A stretch of 64,000 nt of DNA from UBA7803 sp963822255 (lineage in GTDB: Bacteria > Pseudomonadota > Gammaproteobacteria > Pseudomonadales > Azotimanducaceae). This document shows positions 1-8,990 of this stretch, one piece after another. The notes under the pieces were generated by a model. That model saw only the letters and a program-made list of their open reading frames with translations. It had not been told where the DNA came from and searched no databases. The translations under genes were made by a program, and so were the position numbers. Location of the stretch: positions 186,001 to 250,000 of the forward strand of contig CAWGGV010000008.1 of NCBI GenBank assembly GCA_963822255.1, written 5' to 3'. The first letter of the stretch is position 1, and the number at the start of each line of letters is the position of its first letter.

Positions 1-487
1 GACGCCAGCGCGGCTCGAGCGCCGCCATCACCACCGCCGCTTCGCCGCATGGGCCTGCCTCGCAGCAGAGGCGGAGGAACCGCTCCCGGACCCGCTTTTC
101 GAACTGTCGGCGCGCAGCGCCTCCGTCGTCACCCGGGTTATCGGCGCTGAAGTGGAAGGGCACGCCGCAGGCGGCCGCCAGCGCCATCTCCAGAGCCTGC
201 ACCGGCACTTCGGCGGCATAGAAGCGGGCCTGCTCGGCGGCCGAGCGCGGTGGCGGCCGATACCAGAAGCCGTAGTCCACCAGCCTTCGGCGCCGGTCCC
301 CCGCCAGGCACCAGTGGGCAATCTCGTGCAGGGCGCTGGCGGCGTGGTCGCGGGTGTAGCGGATCAGCGCCGGGCGACGGCCATCGCCGGGCAGGTACAG
401 GGGTTCCGGTGCGCCGCCCAGCAGCATCGTGCCGGCGCGGCGCCCGAATCTCGCGTTGAAGCGGCCGGCGATCTGACGATCGTCCAC
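1..487 (-). CDS. epmC: Elongation factor P hydroxylase (EpmC/YfcM family), 3' end outside window
   Basis: In this family the enzyme hydroxylates the beta-lysylated lysine of translation factor EF-P, the last step after EpmA and EpmB. The 162 visible residues begin at a GTG that overlaps the TAG of the upstream gene (TAGTG), so the two are translationally coupled. HEIAH at residues 54-58, within ALHEIAHWCLAG, should supply metal ligands. The family-like stretches DYGFWYRPP (about 71-79), VQALEMAL and FHFSADN follow. The coding frame carries on cleanly to base 1, so the gene is cut by the window edge and not truncated. epmA, epmB and efp are not in view, so the substrate is inferred from family membership. 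Confidence 0.88.
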   Translation of the reverse strand, partial: MDDRQIAGRFNARFGRRAGTMLLGGAPEPLYLPGDGRRPALIRYTRDHAASALHEIAHWCLAGDRRRRLVDYGFWYRPPPRSAAEQARFYAAEVPVQALEMALAAACGVPFHFSADNPGDDGGAARRQFEKRVRERFLRLCCEAGPCGEAAVVMAALEPRWR

Positions 488-942
488 TAAAGATCCTCCA
501 CACACTCCCAGTCCGCCAGCCGCCGGAAATAACCGGCCGAGAGGTACGGCTCGCCCGCCAGCAGGTGGTTCAGGTAGCTGCGCGGCGGCCGCAGCCCGCC
601 CCGGCGCACGGCCGGGTTGGCGAAATATGTCCAGGCGTGGGCAGGGCCGGCGGCTGTCTCCACCCGGATGACGTCACGGCTGTAGGTAACGGGCGCGTTC
701 TCGAAGTGATCCATCTTGACGATCTGATGCTCGTCCGCCAGCCAGTAAAGCACGCCTTCCACGGTGCTGGCCGGGTGGTAGTCGATGTTGGCGTGGCCCA
801 CCCCGGGGTGGAGGGCCGAGTGCTTGTCGAACAGCAGCCGGAAGCCCGGCAGGTGCGCGGCTTCCTCCCGCACCACCGACAGCCCCCGCTCACGCACCCG
901 CTGCGGATTCATGTTGGAGCCGTAGGCGAAGTAACCGAGCAT
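487..942 (-). CDS. Gamma-glutamylcyclotransferase-like (AIG2/GGCT fold) protein
   Basis: A 151-residue protein of the gamma-glutamylcyclotransferase-like fold, which typically releases 5-oxoproline from gamma-glutamyl peptides in the cytosol. The N-terminal FAYGSNMN (residues 5-12) is the family phosphate/substrate loop. GVLYWL near residue 63 and the following KMDHFENAP match the Gxx-Y and LDxxE landmarks. It starts at ATG 942, four bases after the tusA-like stop, and its own stop overlaps the epmC start, so the three genes look like one leftward unit. The exact substrate cannot be told from sequence. Confidence 0.82.
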   Translation of the reverse strand: MLGYFAYGSNMNPQRVRERGLSVVREEAAHLPGFRLLFDKHSALHPGVGHANIDYHPASTVEGVLYWLADEHQIVKMDHFENAPVTYSRDVIRVETAAGPAHAWTYFANPAVRRGGLRPPRSYLNHLLAGEPYLSAGYFRRLADWECVEDL

Positions 943-946
943 CGCT

Positions 947-1177
947 TCAGCCTTTGCGTATCCAGTACTCGAACCGATCTCCGTGGTTGCGCTCGGCCAC
1001 CAGCTCGTGCCCCATGAATCGGCAGAAGTTGTGGAAGTCGCGGCCGGTCGAGGGATCGGTGGCGAGCACGTGCACCACCTGGCCCGGAGACATCTCGCGG
1101 ACCTTGTTGCGGACGATCATGAGCGGCTCCGGGCACACGAGCCCGGTGGCGTCGAGCTGCAGGTCGGCTTCAGGCAT
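947..1177 (-). CDS. TusA-family sulfurtransferase
   Basis: A 76-residue TusA-like protein. The family relays persulfide sulfur from cysteine desulfurases to acceptors such as tRNA thiolation or sulfur-oxidation proteins. The signature CPEP at residues 15-18 holds the persulfide-carrying Cys15, preceded by LDATGLV, and the beta-alpha-beta-alpha-beta-beta pattern (LATDPSTGRDF, then FEYWIRKG at the end) is complete. It is the first gene of the leftward unit with the cyclotransferase and epmC. About 175 bases separate it from the divergent TPR gene, which probably hold both promoters. Paralogues are common, so it may not be the tRNA-thiolation TusA. Confidence 0.87.
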   Translation of the reverse strand: MPEADLQLDATGLVCPEPLMIVRNKVREMSPGQVVHVLATDPSTGRDFHNFCRFMGHELVAERNHGDRFEYWIRKG

Positions 1178-1354
1178 GAGCGCGATTATCCCACAGGATT
1201 ACGACCGGCGCCGGGATCGCGCGGCGGCTGGCGCGAGCGCCGGGGCCAGCTTGACTTGCCCCGGGTGCCCACCCACACTCGAACGCAGGCTGGCGATCGT
1301 GGTCAAAGCTCCACGTTCCATGATTCGCAATGCTCGACGTTTCGGGTTTCCGCC

Positions 1355-2794
1355 ATGAGTTCAGACGAGTCAGTGCTTCGCAACCGGCCATTTGCACTCC
1401 CGCTGCAGCAGTGGGGAGCCGTTGCCGGGCGAGCCCGCTGGCCGCGCGTCATGATCTTCACGCTCGCCATCACTGCCCTGCCTGCGGCCCATGCCGAGAA
1501 GCTCCCGGCCAAGGCGCCGGTTCTCGGGCCCGTCGTCGATCTCTCCGCCGCCCAGGCGGGCGCTGCCCTCGACGATGCCGGTGCCGCGTCGGCCGTCCCG
1601 CTGGAGCAGTCGCTGGGGGATTCGGTCGACCCCCTCGACCAGATCCAGGAGGAGATTCAGGCCAAGGAGTACAAGCCGGCCATCTCTGATCTGAACAAGC
1701 GGATCACCACCATCGAGCACATGGGCGACGGCTACGATCCGCGCCTGGTGCGGCCTCTGACCCTGCTCGGCGACGCCGAGGCGGGGCTGGGTCAGTATCA
1801 ATCGGCGTTGCAGGAGTACGAGCGTGCGGTGCATTTGAGCCGTGTCAATCAAGGTCTGAACAATCCTGAGCAGGTGGAGATCGTGTACCGGGAGGCGGAC
1901 ACCTGGAAGGCACTGGGCGACTACCAGCAGGCCAACGATCGCGAAGAGTACGCGTACTACGTTCTGAACCAGATACACGCGCCCGACGACGAGAAGCTGC
2001 TGCCCGGCATCTACCACCTGGCCGAGTGGTACGAGAGCACCAGCAACGTGTTCGCCGCTCGAGCGCTCTACGAGCAGGCAGTCGACATCATCGACGCGCA
2101 CCACAAGCTCGACACGCCGGACGCCATTCCGGCTCTCGAGGGCCTGGCCACCAGCTATCGGCTGGAGCGCTTTCCGCCCTACTACCTGACGGAGAGTCAG
2201 CCGCTGGCGAACGAGTCGGTGCGGGCCGGCGTCGCCCAGCCGATCACCGTGAACAATTTCTCCGAGGGCGAAGGGGCCCTGCAGCGCATCGTCCGCATTC
2301 GCCAGGCGAACCAGGGCGATGATCCCATCGCCCTCGCCAAGGCGGAGCTCGAGCTTGCCGACTGGTATACCCTGTTCGACAAGCGCAGCCGAGCCGATGC
2401 ACTCTACGCCGAGGCCTGGAAACTGATGAAGGGCGTGGAAGGGTTCGACGTGGTCGGTTATTTCTCCGAACCGCGGCTGCTCTACTTTCCCGCGCCGAGC
2501 AACCCCAGCCCCCCTCCGCCGGACAAGCGCGGTGAGCGCAGCACCGGGTACGTGGAGGTCGCGTTCGACATCACCGACGATGGCTACGTCCGCGACCTGA
2601 ACACCGTCGCCTCGGAGCCCGAGGGCCTCATGGATTTCCGGGTGCGCAAGAGTCTGCGTCTCGCCAGGTACCGGCCCGTGCTGGTGGACGGCGTGCCGGT
2701 GGCGAAGGAAGCGCACACGTATCGCCATGAGTTCCCTTACTACACGGAACTCGAGGGCGACCCGCAGACGGCTTCCGCCGACGCCAGGGGCTGA
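1355..2794 (+). CDS. Exported TPR-repeat protein with TonB-like C-terminal domain
   Basis: First gene of the long rightward envelope cluster; 479 residues from ATG 1355. A basic stretch is followed by the hydrophobic MIFTLAITALPAAHA (about residues 33-47), which reads as a signal peptide; ATG 1451 at MIFTLAIT is an equally good start. Residues about 85-400 contain helical TPR-like repeats (LLGDAEAGLGQYQSALQEY is typical). The C-terminal 90 residues (GYVEVAFDITDDGYV, then SLRLARYRPVLVDG) match the TonB C-terminal fold, which contacts outer-membrane partners. It is therefore probably a periplasmic scaffold linking membranes. A 109-base gap separates it from the next gene. Family and partners are inferred; no named homologue is recognised. 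Confidence 0.75.
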   Translation: MSSDESVLRNRPFALPLQQWGAVAGRARWPRVMIFTLAITALPAAHAEKLPAKAPVLGPVVDLSAAQAGAALDDAGAASAVPLEQSLGDSVDPLDQIQEEIQAKEYKPAISDLNKRITTIEHMGDGYDPRLVRPLTLLGDAEAGLGQYQSALQEYERAVHLSRVNQGLNNPEQVEIVYREADTWKALGDYQQANDREEYAYYVLNQIHAPDDEKLLPGIYHLAEWYESTSNVFAARALYEQAVDIIDAHHKLDTPDAIPALEGLATSYRLERFPPYYLTESQPLANESVRAGVAQPITVNNFSEGEGALQRIVRIRQANQGDDPIALAKAELELADWYTLFDKRSRADALYAEAWKLMKGVEGFDVVGYFSEPRLLYFPAPSNPSPPPPDKRGERSTGYVEVAFDITDDGYVRDLNTVASEPEGLMDFRVRKSLRLARYRPVLVDGVPVAKEAHTYRHEFPYYTELEGDPQTASADARG

Positions 2795-2903
2795 GCGCGA
2801 GTCGCAATCCGTACAGCTTTCGTTCAGCCAGTGGGCAGGTATCCTGTTCGGCCGGCCGGAGCCGGCGGGTGCCGCCAACGGTTTTGACGCGAGGGTCAGA
2901 TTC

Positions 2904-4076
2904 ATGCCAACCATGACCTACAATCCAGACCACGGCGTGCCGTCACCGCGGCGCGCGGCCGGGCGGCCCTTGCTGCGCGCTACCGGCGCCGCCGCCGGGC
3001 TGTGCGTGCTCATGGCCCTGGCGGGTTGCAACAGCAACTCGAGCTCCATGCCGAGCCCGCCGTCGATGCCGGGCGGGATGCCGATGCCGCCGAGCTCGCC
3101 ATCCTCGTCCGGCGGCTCCAGTTCGCCGAGCACACCCTCCCCCAGCAGCAGCGGGTCGCCGTCGTCGGGCGGCTCGCAGATGCCATCCGGCTCGCAGATG
3201 CCCGGAGGCTCACCGTCCCCCAGCGGCAGCCAGAGCTCCAGCGGCGGAAAGAGCAGCTCGAGCGGCGGCCAGACCGGCTCCTCGGCCGGCACGCCGGGCA
3301 TGCCCGGCTCCAGCGCGCCGTCGGGCTCGTCTTCCGGCGGCACACAATCCGGCTCGGGCGGCGCCAGCGGGCAGGTTCCGGGCGCGGGCGGGACCGCCTC
3401 CAGCGGCAGCCAGCCCGGCAGCGGCCAGAGCGATCAGCAGGGTAGCGGCAGCGGGAGCGGCCAGCCGACCTGGAATCCCGGCACCGGCAATGGCACCGGG
3501 GAAGGTCAGCAGCCTGGCGGTCAGGGCAGCGGAACCGACACCGCGGGAAGCAACGACAGCTGGGAGAAAGGCCAGCCCGGTGCGGGTGGCGACGGTGACT
3601 GGCAGACCAGCAATCAGGTGCCCGGCGACGGCAGCTCACGGATCCCACCGATGCCGTCCGAGCGGGACAAAGCTGCCGGTGGCGGCGGCGACGGCAAGCT
3701 GGACGGCGCGCTCGGCGATCTGGACGGGCAGATCCTCTCCGAGCGGGACGTGATCAAGAAACGCAGCAACGAAACCGCCGGCAGCGGCGGCGGATCGGTT
3801 CAGAGCGCGCAGAACTCATCGGCGACGGCAGATTCCGGCGGTGGCGCGGACGCGAGCGCAGCCGAGCCGGGCGGCGCCGTCGGCGGAATTCCGAGCAATC
3901 GCAGCGCGCCGCCGGCCCCCAATCCGGTGGCCTCCGCCAGCGTGCCCTCGGACATCCCGGACGCCCACGACGACGACATCATCGCCCGGCAGCTCCGGGA
4001 GGCGGCCATGAAGGAAACGGATCCCGAGCTGAAGAAGAAGCTGTGGGACGAATACCGTAAATACAAGGGGATCTAG
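2904..4076 (+). CDS. Ser/Gly/Pro-rich lipoprotein
   Basis: A 390-residue predicted lipoprotein. A basic N-terminus and hydrophobic stretch end in LMALAGC, so Cys42 should be lipidated. Residues about 43-290 are almost entirely Ser, Gly, Pro and Gln in short irregular repeats (PSSP, SGSQ, SGGQ), with no predicted fold. The C-terminal 40 residues become charged and helical (DDDIIARQLREAAMKETD), suggesting a small docking element on the end of a flexible tether. It lies 3 bases before the next lipoprotein gene. The start ATG 2904 was chosen because it gives a short n-region before the lipobox; upstream in-frame sequence overlaps the preceding gene. Function unknown; a wall or outer-membrane spacer is my inference. 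Confidence 0.72.
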   Translation: MPTMTYNPDHGVPSPRRAAGRPLLRATGAAAGLCVLMALAGCNSNSSSMPSPPSMPGGMPMPPSSPSSSGGSSSPSTPSPSSSGSPSSGGSQMPSGSQMPGGSPSPSGSQSSSGGKSSSSGGQTGSSAGTPGMPGSSAPSGSSSGGTQSGSGGASGQVPGAGGTASSGSQPGSGQSDQQGSGSGSGQPTWNPGTGNGTGEGQQPGGQGSGTDTAGSNDSWEKGQPGAGGDGDWQTSNQVPGDGSSRIPPMPSERDKAAGGGGDGKLDGALGDLDGQILSERDVIKKRSNETAGSGGGSVQSAQNSSATADSGGGADASAAEPGGAVGGIPSNRSAPPAPNPVASASVPSDIPDAHDDDIIARQLREAAMKETDPELKKKLWDEYRKYKGI

Positions 4077-4079
4077 CGG

Positions 4080-5363
4080 GTGCGTTCGGGCTTCGGCATC
4101 CTCATCTGCCTGACGTTCCTCGGCGGTTGCGTCAGCCACGTGGTCCGCACGGTGGACATGACGCCGCCGGACCGTGCTGCCAGACCGCTCGGCGAAAACG
4201 AGCTGCTGGACGTCGGGGTGGCGGTGTTCGACCCCAACGTGCCCGAGGACTACGACGAGCAGGTGAAGCAGCTCATCCAGCCGGACATCCGTCAGGCCGA
4301 AGCCAGCTACATGCCGTACGTGGCGAAGAACCTGCTGCAGAGTACGGGCAATTGGGGCGCGGTCCGGGTGGTTCCCCGCCCCACCCACGCCGTGGACGTG
4401 GTGGTCGACGGCAAGATCCTGCATTCGGACGGGGAAAGCCTCGCGCTGGAGCTCTCGGTAGAGGACGCCACCGGCAAGACGTGGTTCACGAAGACCTATC
4501 GGGCGCTGGCGAGCAAGTATGCATACGGCGAGGACGTGCCGCCCGACGTCGATCCGTTCCAGTCCATCTACAAAGAGCTGTCGGACGACATGCTGGCCTA
4601 CCGGAGCCAGCTCAGCGCCGACGACATCAAGACCATTCGCGCCACGGCGAAGATGAAGTTCGCCCGGGATTTCGCTCCGGATGCGTTCGCCGACTACGTG
4701 GAGGACACCAGGAACGGCGACTTTGTGCTGAAGCGCCTGCCCGCACCGGACGATCCCATGCTCCAGCGGGTGGAACGGGTGCGCCAACGCGAGTATCTGT
4801 TCATCGACACGCTGGACGAGTACTTCGAGAACTTCTACCGCAAGATGCACGGTCCGTATCAGAGCTGGCGGGCGTCCACCTATGACGAGGCCGTGGCCCT
4901 GAAGCAGCTTCGCGGAGAGGCACGCCGCCGTACTCTGGGCGGCGCGGTCGCCATCGTAGGCGGCGTCGCCGCCATGCAGCAGAGCAGCGATGCCACCGTC
5001 GACACCGGTGGCCTGGTCAGCGTCATCGGCGGCGCCATGACGTTGAAGAGCGCCATCGCCAAGCGCCAGGAAGCCGCCATTCACGCCGAGGCCATGCGTG
5101 AGGTGGGGCAGTCGGCGGAGGCCACGCTCATGCCGCACACCATCGAGCTGCAGAATCAGGTGGTTCGCCTGGAAGGCACCGTGGACGAGCAGTACGACAA
5201 GCTGCGCAAAATCCTGCGGGACCTGTACTTCTCCGAGCTGGACCTGCCGGTGCCCGCGAACGACCGGGACGACGGCAAGGCCACCAGCGAACCGGGCAGC
5301 CAGCCTCCGAGCAGCGGCAAGGAGGACCTCGACAAAGCGATGGACGCCGACCTGAGCCAGTGA
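4080..5363 (+). CDS. Conserved-looking lipoprotein of unknown function
   Basis: A 427-residue predicted lipoprotein from GTG 4080, three bases after the previous stop. The lipobox LTFLGGC places the lipidated Cys at residue 17. The first 200 residues have alternating strands and helices (LLDVGVAVFDPN, VVDGKILHSDG), followed by a helical region, a Gly/Ala-rich hydrophobic stretch (about 281-325, GGAVAIVGGVAAM) and a C-terminal coiled section ending in charged low complexity. I do not recognise a named domain. Tight spacing with both neighbours makes it part of the same transcript as the TPR, PEGA and ExbB-like genes. Confidence 0.72.
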   Translation: MRSGFGILICLTFLGGCVSHVVRTVDMTPPDRAARPLGENELLDVGVAVFDPNVPEDYDEQVKQLIQPDIRQAEASYMPYVAKNLLQSTGNWGAVRVVPRPTHAVDVVVDGKILHSDGESLALELSVEDATGKTWFTKTYRALASKYAYGEDVPPDVDPFQSIYKELSDDMLAYRSQLSADDIKTIRATAKMKFARDFAPDAFADYVEDTRNGDFVLKRLPAPDDPMLQRVERVRQREYLFIDTLDEYFENFYRKMHGPYQSWRASTYDEAVALKQLRGEARRRTLGGAVAIVGGVAAMQQSSDATVDTGGLVSVIGGAMTLKSAIAKRQEAAIHAEAMREVGQSAEATLMPHTIELQNQVVRLEGTVDEQYDKLRKILRDLYFSELDLPVPANDRDDGKATSEPGSQPPSSGKEDLDKAMDADLSQ

Positions 5364-5370
5364 GTGAGCG

Positions 5371-6915
5371 ATGACGGATCAGTTCAGCCCCATCCGACCC
5401 AAGCACGTCCCGCTGAGCCACAGCGCCCCGGGCAAGGAGGCGGTGACCGGGCGCGGCGCCAGCCTGCTCACCTGGAGCCTGGGCGTGGTGCTGGCAGCGG
5501 CGCTGCTGGTGCTCGTGTTCTTCGTGGTGCCGTCCTCGCTCGAGAAGTCGCGGCAGGCATCGGCAGCGGCCACGGACGCGCGGCCGGCAGCCGCGGCCCC
5601 GGCAGATCAGGGCGCCACCCCGGCGGCGGCCGACAGCGCGAACGGCGAGGAGCAGGACGACGCTCTGCCGCCTTACCAGGAACTGCTTCGCCAGCAGGCC
5701 CGGGAGAAGGCCCAACAGGAACTGTCGCAGTTCGTCAAGCTGCAGATCGAGCTGGAAAAGAAGATGCACGTGGGCGCGTGGGGCAAGGATGATTACGAGG
5801 CGGCGAAAGACCTGGCGGCCGCCGGCGACGAGCAATTCGTCAAGGAGAAGTTCCAGCAATCCATCGCCAGCTATCACGCCGCCACTGCGAAGCTCGCGGC
5901 GCTGATCGAGCACGGCAGCAGCGTGCTGGAAGACGCTCTGAAGCAAGGCACCGCGGCGCTCGCTGCCCGCGACCCGGCGGCCGCCGACCACGCCTATACC
6001 CTGGCGGAGGCCATCGCGCCCAACGACCCGCGGGTGGCCGCCGGTAAGGCGCGCGCTGCCCTGCTCCCCCGCATCAATACGCTCATGCGCCAGGGCCGTA
6101 ATCAGGAGCTGGTCGACGACTGGCAGGCGGCGGCGGCGACCTACCGGCAGGTGAAGGACCTCGATCCCGCGACCGCCGGTCTCGACGAAGCAGCCCAGCG
6201 GGTGGCCGAGGGGCGCAGGGCAGCGCAGGTGCGGGAGCTTCTGTCCAGGGGCTTCGATCGGCTCGATAGTGAACGCTTCGACGACGCCCGTAAGGCGTTC
6301 TCCGAGGTGCTCAAGCTCGACCCGGGCAACACCGTCGCCAAAGGCGGGCTCGAGCAGGTGACCAAGAGCTCGGATGTCGCCCGCATCCGGACGCTGAAAG
6401 CCGAAGCCGAACAGGCGGTGGCCGACGAGCGCTGGGAAGATGCCGCGTCGCTGTATTCCAAGGTGCTCGACGTGGATCCCACCATTCAGTTCGCCCAGCA
6501 GGGACGTGCCGAGGCAGAGAACCAGGCCCACACCCGTGCGACGCTGGCAAGCATTCTCGAGAACCCGGAGCGGCTGTCCTCCGACAAGCTGTACCGGGAA
6601 GCGGAGCAGATTCTCGCCCGGGCGGAAGATCTCGAGCCTCGCGGACCGCATCTGGCCAGCCAGATCGAGGACGTGCGCGCCACCCTCGACACCTACGGGC
6701 ATCCGGTGCCCGTCATCCTGCGCTCGGACAACCAGACCGAGGTGACCCTGTCCACGGTCGGCTCGCTGGGCAGCTTCGACGAGAAGCGGCTGGAGCTGCG
6801 ACCCGGCGCCTACACCGTCATCGGCAGCCGCGACGGTTGCCGCGACGTGCGCGAGCAGATCGTCGTGCGCCCCAACATGAACCCCGTCGATATCCGCTGC
6901 GTCGAAAGTCTGTGA
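5371..6915 (+). CDS. TPR-repeat inner-membrane protein
   Basis: A 514-residue protein from ATG 5371. It has a cytoplasmic tail of about 32 residues, one transmembrane helix (about 33-53, LTWSLGVVLAAALLVLVFF), an Ala/Pro linker, and then a large periplasmic part of helical repeats. RFDDARKAFSEVLKLDPGN and RWEDAASLYSKVLDVDP are clear TPR units. The final 90 residues look like a beta-sandwich (VILRSDNQTEVTLSTVG, LRPGAYTVIGSRDGCRDV), a PEGA-like carbohydrate- or peptidoglycan-facing module. Its TGA overlaps the GTG of the PEGA-SUMF1 gene, so the two are probably made in fixed ratio. It is likely a scaffold in the envelope complex; the role is inferred. Confidence 0.78.
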   Translation: MTDQFSPIRPKHVPLSHSAPGKEAVTGRGASLLTWSLGVVLAAALLVLVFFVVPSSLEKSRQASAAATDARPAAAAPADQGATPAAADSANGEEQDDALPPYQELLRQQAREKAQQELSQFVKLQIELEKKMHVGAWGKDDYEAAKDLAAAGDEQFVKEKFQQSIASYHAATAKLAALIEHGSSVLEDALKQGTAALAARDPAAADHAYTLAEAIAPNDPRVAAGKARAALLPRINTLMRQGRNQELVDDWQAAAATYRQVKDLDPATAGLDEAAQRVAEGRRAAQVRELLSRGFDRLDSERFDDARKAFSEVLKLDPGNTVAKGGLEQVTKSSDVARIRTLKAEAEQAVADERWEDAASLYSKVLDVDPTIQFAQQGRAEAENQAHTRATLASILENPERLSSDKLYREAEQILARAEDLEPRGPHLASQIEDVRATLDTYGHPVPVILRSDNQTEVTLSTVGSLGSFDEKRLELRPGAYTVIGSRDGCRDVREQIVVRPNMNPVDIRCVESL

Positions 6916-8990
6916 CGGATTCACCGCGACGGGAAAGTGAGCGCGAGGCCGCCGGCGACATCATTCGTCCGGTCAGCTATCAGCCGACAGAGGAAGTGCG
7001 CCGTCGGCGCCTTCCGCTCACGCCGTTGCAGATGGTCCTGCTCGTCGCGGTGCTGGTGGTTGGATCCGTGCTGTGGTTCCTGTTCACCGCCCGCTCGGTC
7101 CGGCTCGAGTTCGAGCCTGCAAACGCCAGCGCCACGGTCGCCAGCGGCTTGCGCTTTCAGCTCGGCGATGTCTGGCTGCTCCGCGAAGGCCAGTACCGCA
7201 TCACCGCCACCGCCCCCGGCTACCAGCCGTTCACCGGTACGGTGACCGTCAACGAGCAGCGCGACCAGACTCACCGCTTCGAGCTCACCAAGCTGCCCGG
7301 CCGGGTCACCTTCGAGAGCGACCCTCCGGGGGCCACGGTGAGCATGAGCGGTCGCACCGTGGGCGTTACCCCCACCGACCCCGTGGCGGTGCCGGCGGGC
7401 CCGGTCAAGGTCACCTTCACCCGCGACCGCTACCAGCCCCTCGAGGTCGCCGACCACGTTGAGGGAATGCAGCACCCTCAGACCATCCGCGGCAGCCTGC
7501 TTCCCAACTGGGCAGACGTGACGGTGAAGACGGAGCCCGCGGGCGCGGCGATCTTCGTCGACGATCAGCCTACCGGCCAGCAGACGCCGGCCGTGGTGCA
7601 GATCATCGCCGGTGAGCACGAAATCCGCCTGAAGGCGCCGGGGCACAAGAGCTATCGCCAGCGTATTCTGGTGGCTGCCCAGGAACAACGTCAGCTCGAT
7701 CCGGTGAAGCTGGTGCGGGCTGACAGCCTGCTGACGGTACGGTCCGATCCGCCGGGCGCCGGCATCACCCTGGACGGCGAGTTCAAGGGTGGCACCCCCG
7801 TCGAGCTGGCGATCCGGTCCGGGGAGCCGCACCGCCTGCAGGCCTTCCGCTCCGGCTATGCCCGCGCGGAGCGCACGATCAACCTGCCCTCCGGCGCGGA
7901 CCGGACCATCAATCTGGAACTCGAGGAGCTGACCGGCAAGGTGGTGGTGCAGGCGCGTCCAGAGGCAGCTCACCTGTACGTGAACGGGCGGGACATGGGT
8001 CCGGCGAATCAGACCATCGATCTGCCCACCCGGCCGCAGCAGGTGGAGGTCCGCCTGGACGGCTACGCCGGCTACAGCACGAAGATCACCCCTCGGGACG
8101 GATTGACCCAGGAGCTCAAGGTGCGCCTGCTGACAGTGGAGGACGCGCGGCTGGCGGCGCTGACGCCCACGGTGAAGACGGCGGTGGGTCAGGAACTGGT
8201 GCTGCTTCACCCGGGGACTTTCACCATGGGCGCCTCCCGGCGGGAGCCCGGACGCCGCGCCAACGAGACCCTGCACAAGGTGAATCTGACGCGCCTGTAT
8301 TATCTCGGCCGTAACGAGGTCACCAACAAGGAGTACCGGCGCTTCGTCGGCGACCACGACTCCGGCTCGTTCCACGACAACGATCTGAACGAACCGGACC
8401 AGCCGGTGGTGCACGTGAGCTGGCAGGAAGCCGCCGCCTACTGCAACTGGCTTTCCGATCTGGACGGTCTGCCTCACTTCTACCAGATAAAGGACGGCAA
8501 GGTGGTGGCCATCAACGCCATTGCCACGGGTTACCGGCTGCCCACCGAGGCGGAGTGGGCCTGGGCATATCGCCAGACCGGTGTGCCCGAGCAGGATCTG
8601 CGCTTTCCCTGGGGCGCGAACTTGCCACCGCCGGACCGTTACGGCAACTTTGCGGACCGCGCCGCGTCCAACCTGGTGGGCCGCATCATCTTCGGCTACA
8701 ACGACAACCACATCGTGGCCGCGCCGGTGGGCACTTTCCCGGCCAATGCCCTCGGCCTTTTCGACATGGCGGGCAACGTGGCGGAATGGACCAACGACTT
8801 CTACGAGATCCCGAGCGACGCGGATGCCACGGATCCCACCGGTCCCGACAAGGGCGACTACCATGTGATCCGGGGGTCGAGCTGGATGAACGGCACCATC
8901 ACCGATCTGCGCGTGTCGTTCCGGGACTACGGCAGCGACGGCCGGGACGACCTGGGATTCAGAATTGCACGTTTCGCGGAGGCGCCGTGA
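6912..8990 (+). CDS. PEGA-repeat membrane protein with C-terminal SUMF1/FGE-like domain
   Basis: A 692-residue protein from GTG 6912. A cytoplasmic tail precedes one transmembrane helix (residues 39-58), followed by four or five PEGA repeats (about 70-430; units such as VTFESDPPGATVSMSG and LTVRSDPPGAGITLDG) and a SUMF1-type domain (about 440-690). Landmarks of the latter are GTFTMGA, VSWQEAAAYCNWLS, YRLPTEAEWAWA, LFDMAGNVAEW and GFRIAR. The paired active-site cysteines of true formylglycine-generating enzymes are missing: after RGSSW comes MNGT, where the enzymes have a Cys. The domain is therefore probably a binding module, not an FGE. Start and stop both overlap neighbouring genes by 4 bases. 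Confidence 0.85.
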   Translation: MTDSPRRESEREAAGDIIRPVSYQPTEEVRRRRLPLTPLQMVLLVAVLVVGSVLWFLFTARSVRLEFEPANASATVASGLRFQLGDVWLLREGQYRITATAPGYQPFTGTVTVNEQRDQTHRFELTKLPGRVTFESDPPGATVSMSGRTVGVTPTDPVAVPAGPVKVTFTRDRYQPLEVADHVEGMQHPQTIRGSLLPNWADVTVKTEPAGAAIFVDDQPTGQQTPAVVQIIAGEHEIRLKAPGHKSYRQRILVAAQEQRQLDPVKLVRADSLLTVRSDPPGAGITLDGEFKGGTPVELAIRSGEPHRLQAFRSGYARAERTINLPSGADRTINLELEELTGKVVVQARPEAAHLYVNGRDMGPANQTIDLPTRPQQVEVRLDGYAGYSTKITPRDGLTQELKVRLLTVEDARLAALTPTVKTAVGQELVLLHPGTFTMGASRREPGRRANETLHKVNLTRLYYLGRNEVTNKEYRRFVGDHDSGSFHDNDLNEPDQPVVHVSWQEAAAYCNWLSDLDGLPHFYQIKDGKVVAINAIATGYRLPTEAEWAWAYRQTGVPEQDLRFPWGANLPPPDRYGNFADRAASNLVGRIIFGYNDNHIVAAPVGTFPANALGLFDMAGNVAEWTNDFYEIPSDADATDPTGPDKGDYHVIRGSSWMNGTITDLRVSFRDYGSDGRDDLGFRIARFAEAP

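Noticed and set aside
983..1354. N-terminal extension of the TPR protein
   Set aside because: It runs antisense through the tusA-like gene and is Arg/His-rich with no relation to the exported protein; ATG 1355 or 1451 precedes the signal peptide.
6912..8990. Functional formylglycine-generating enzyme
   Set aside because: The catalytic cysteine positions are not cysteines.
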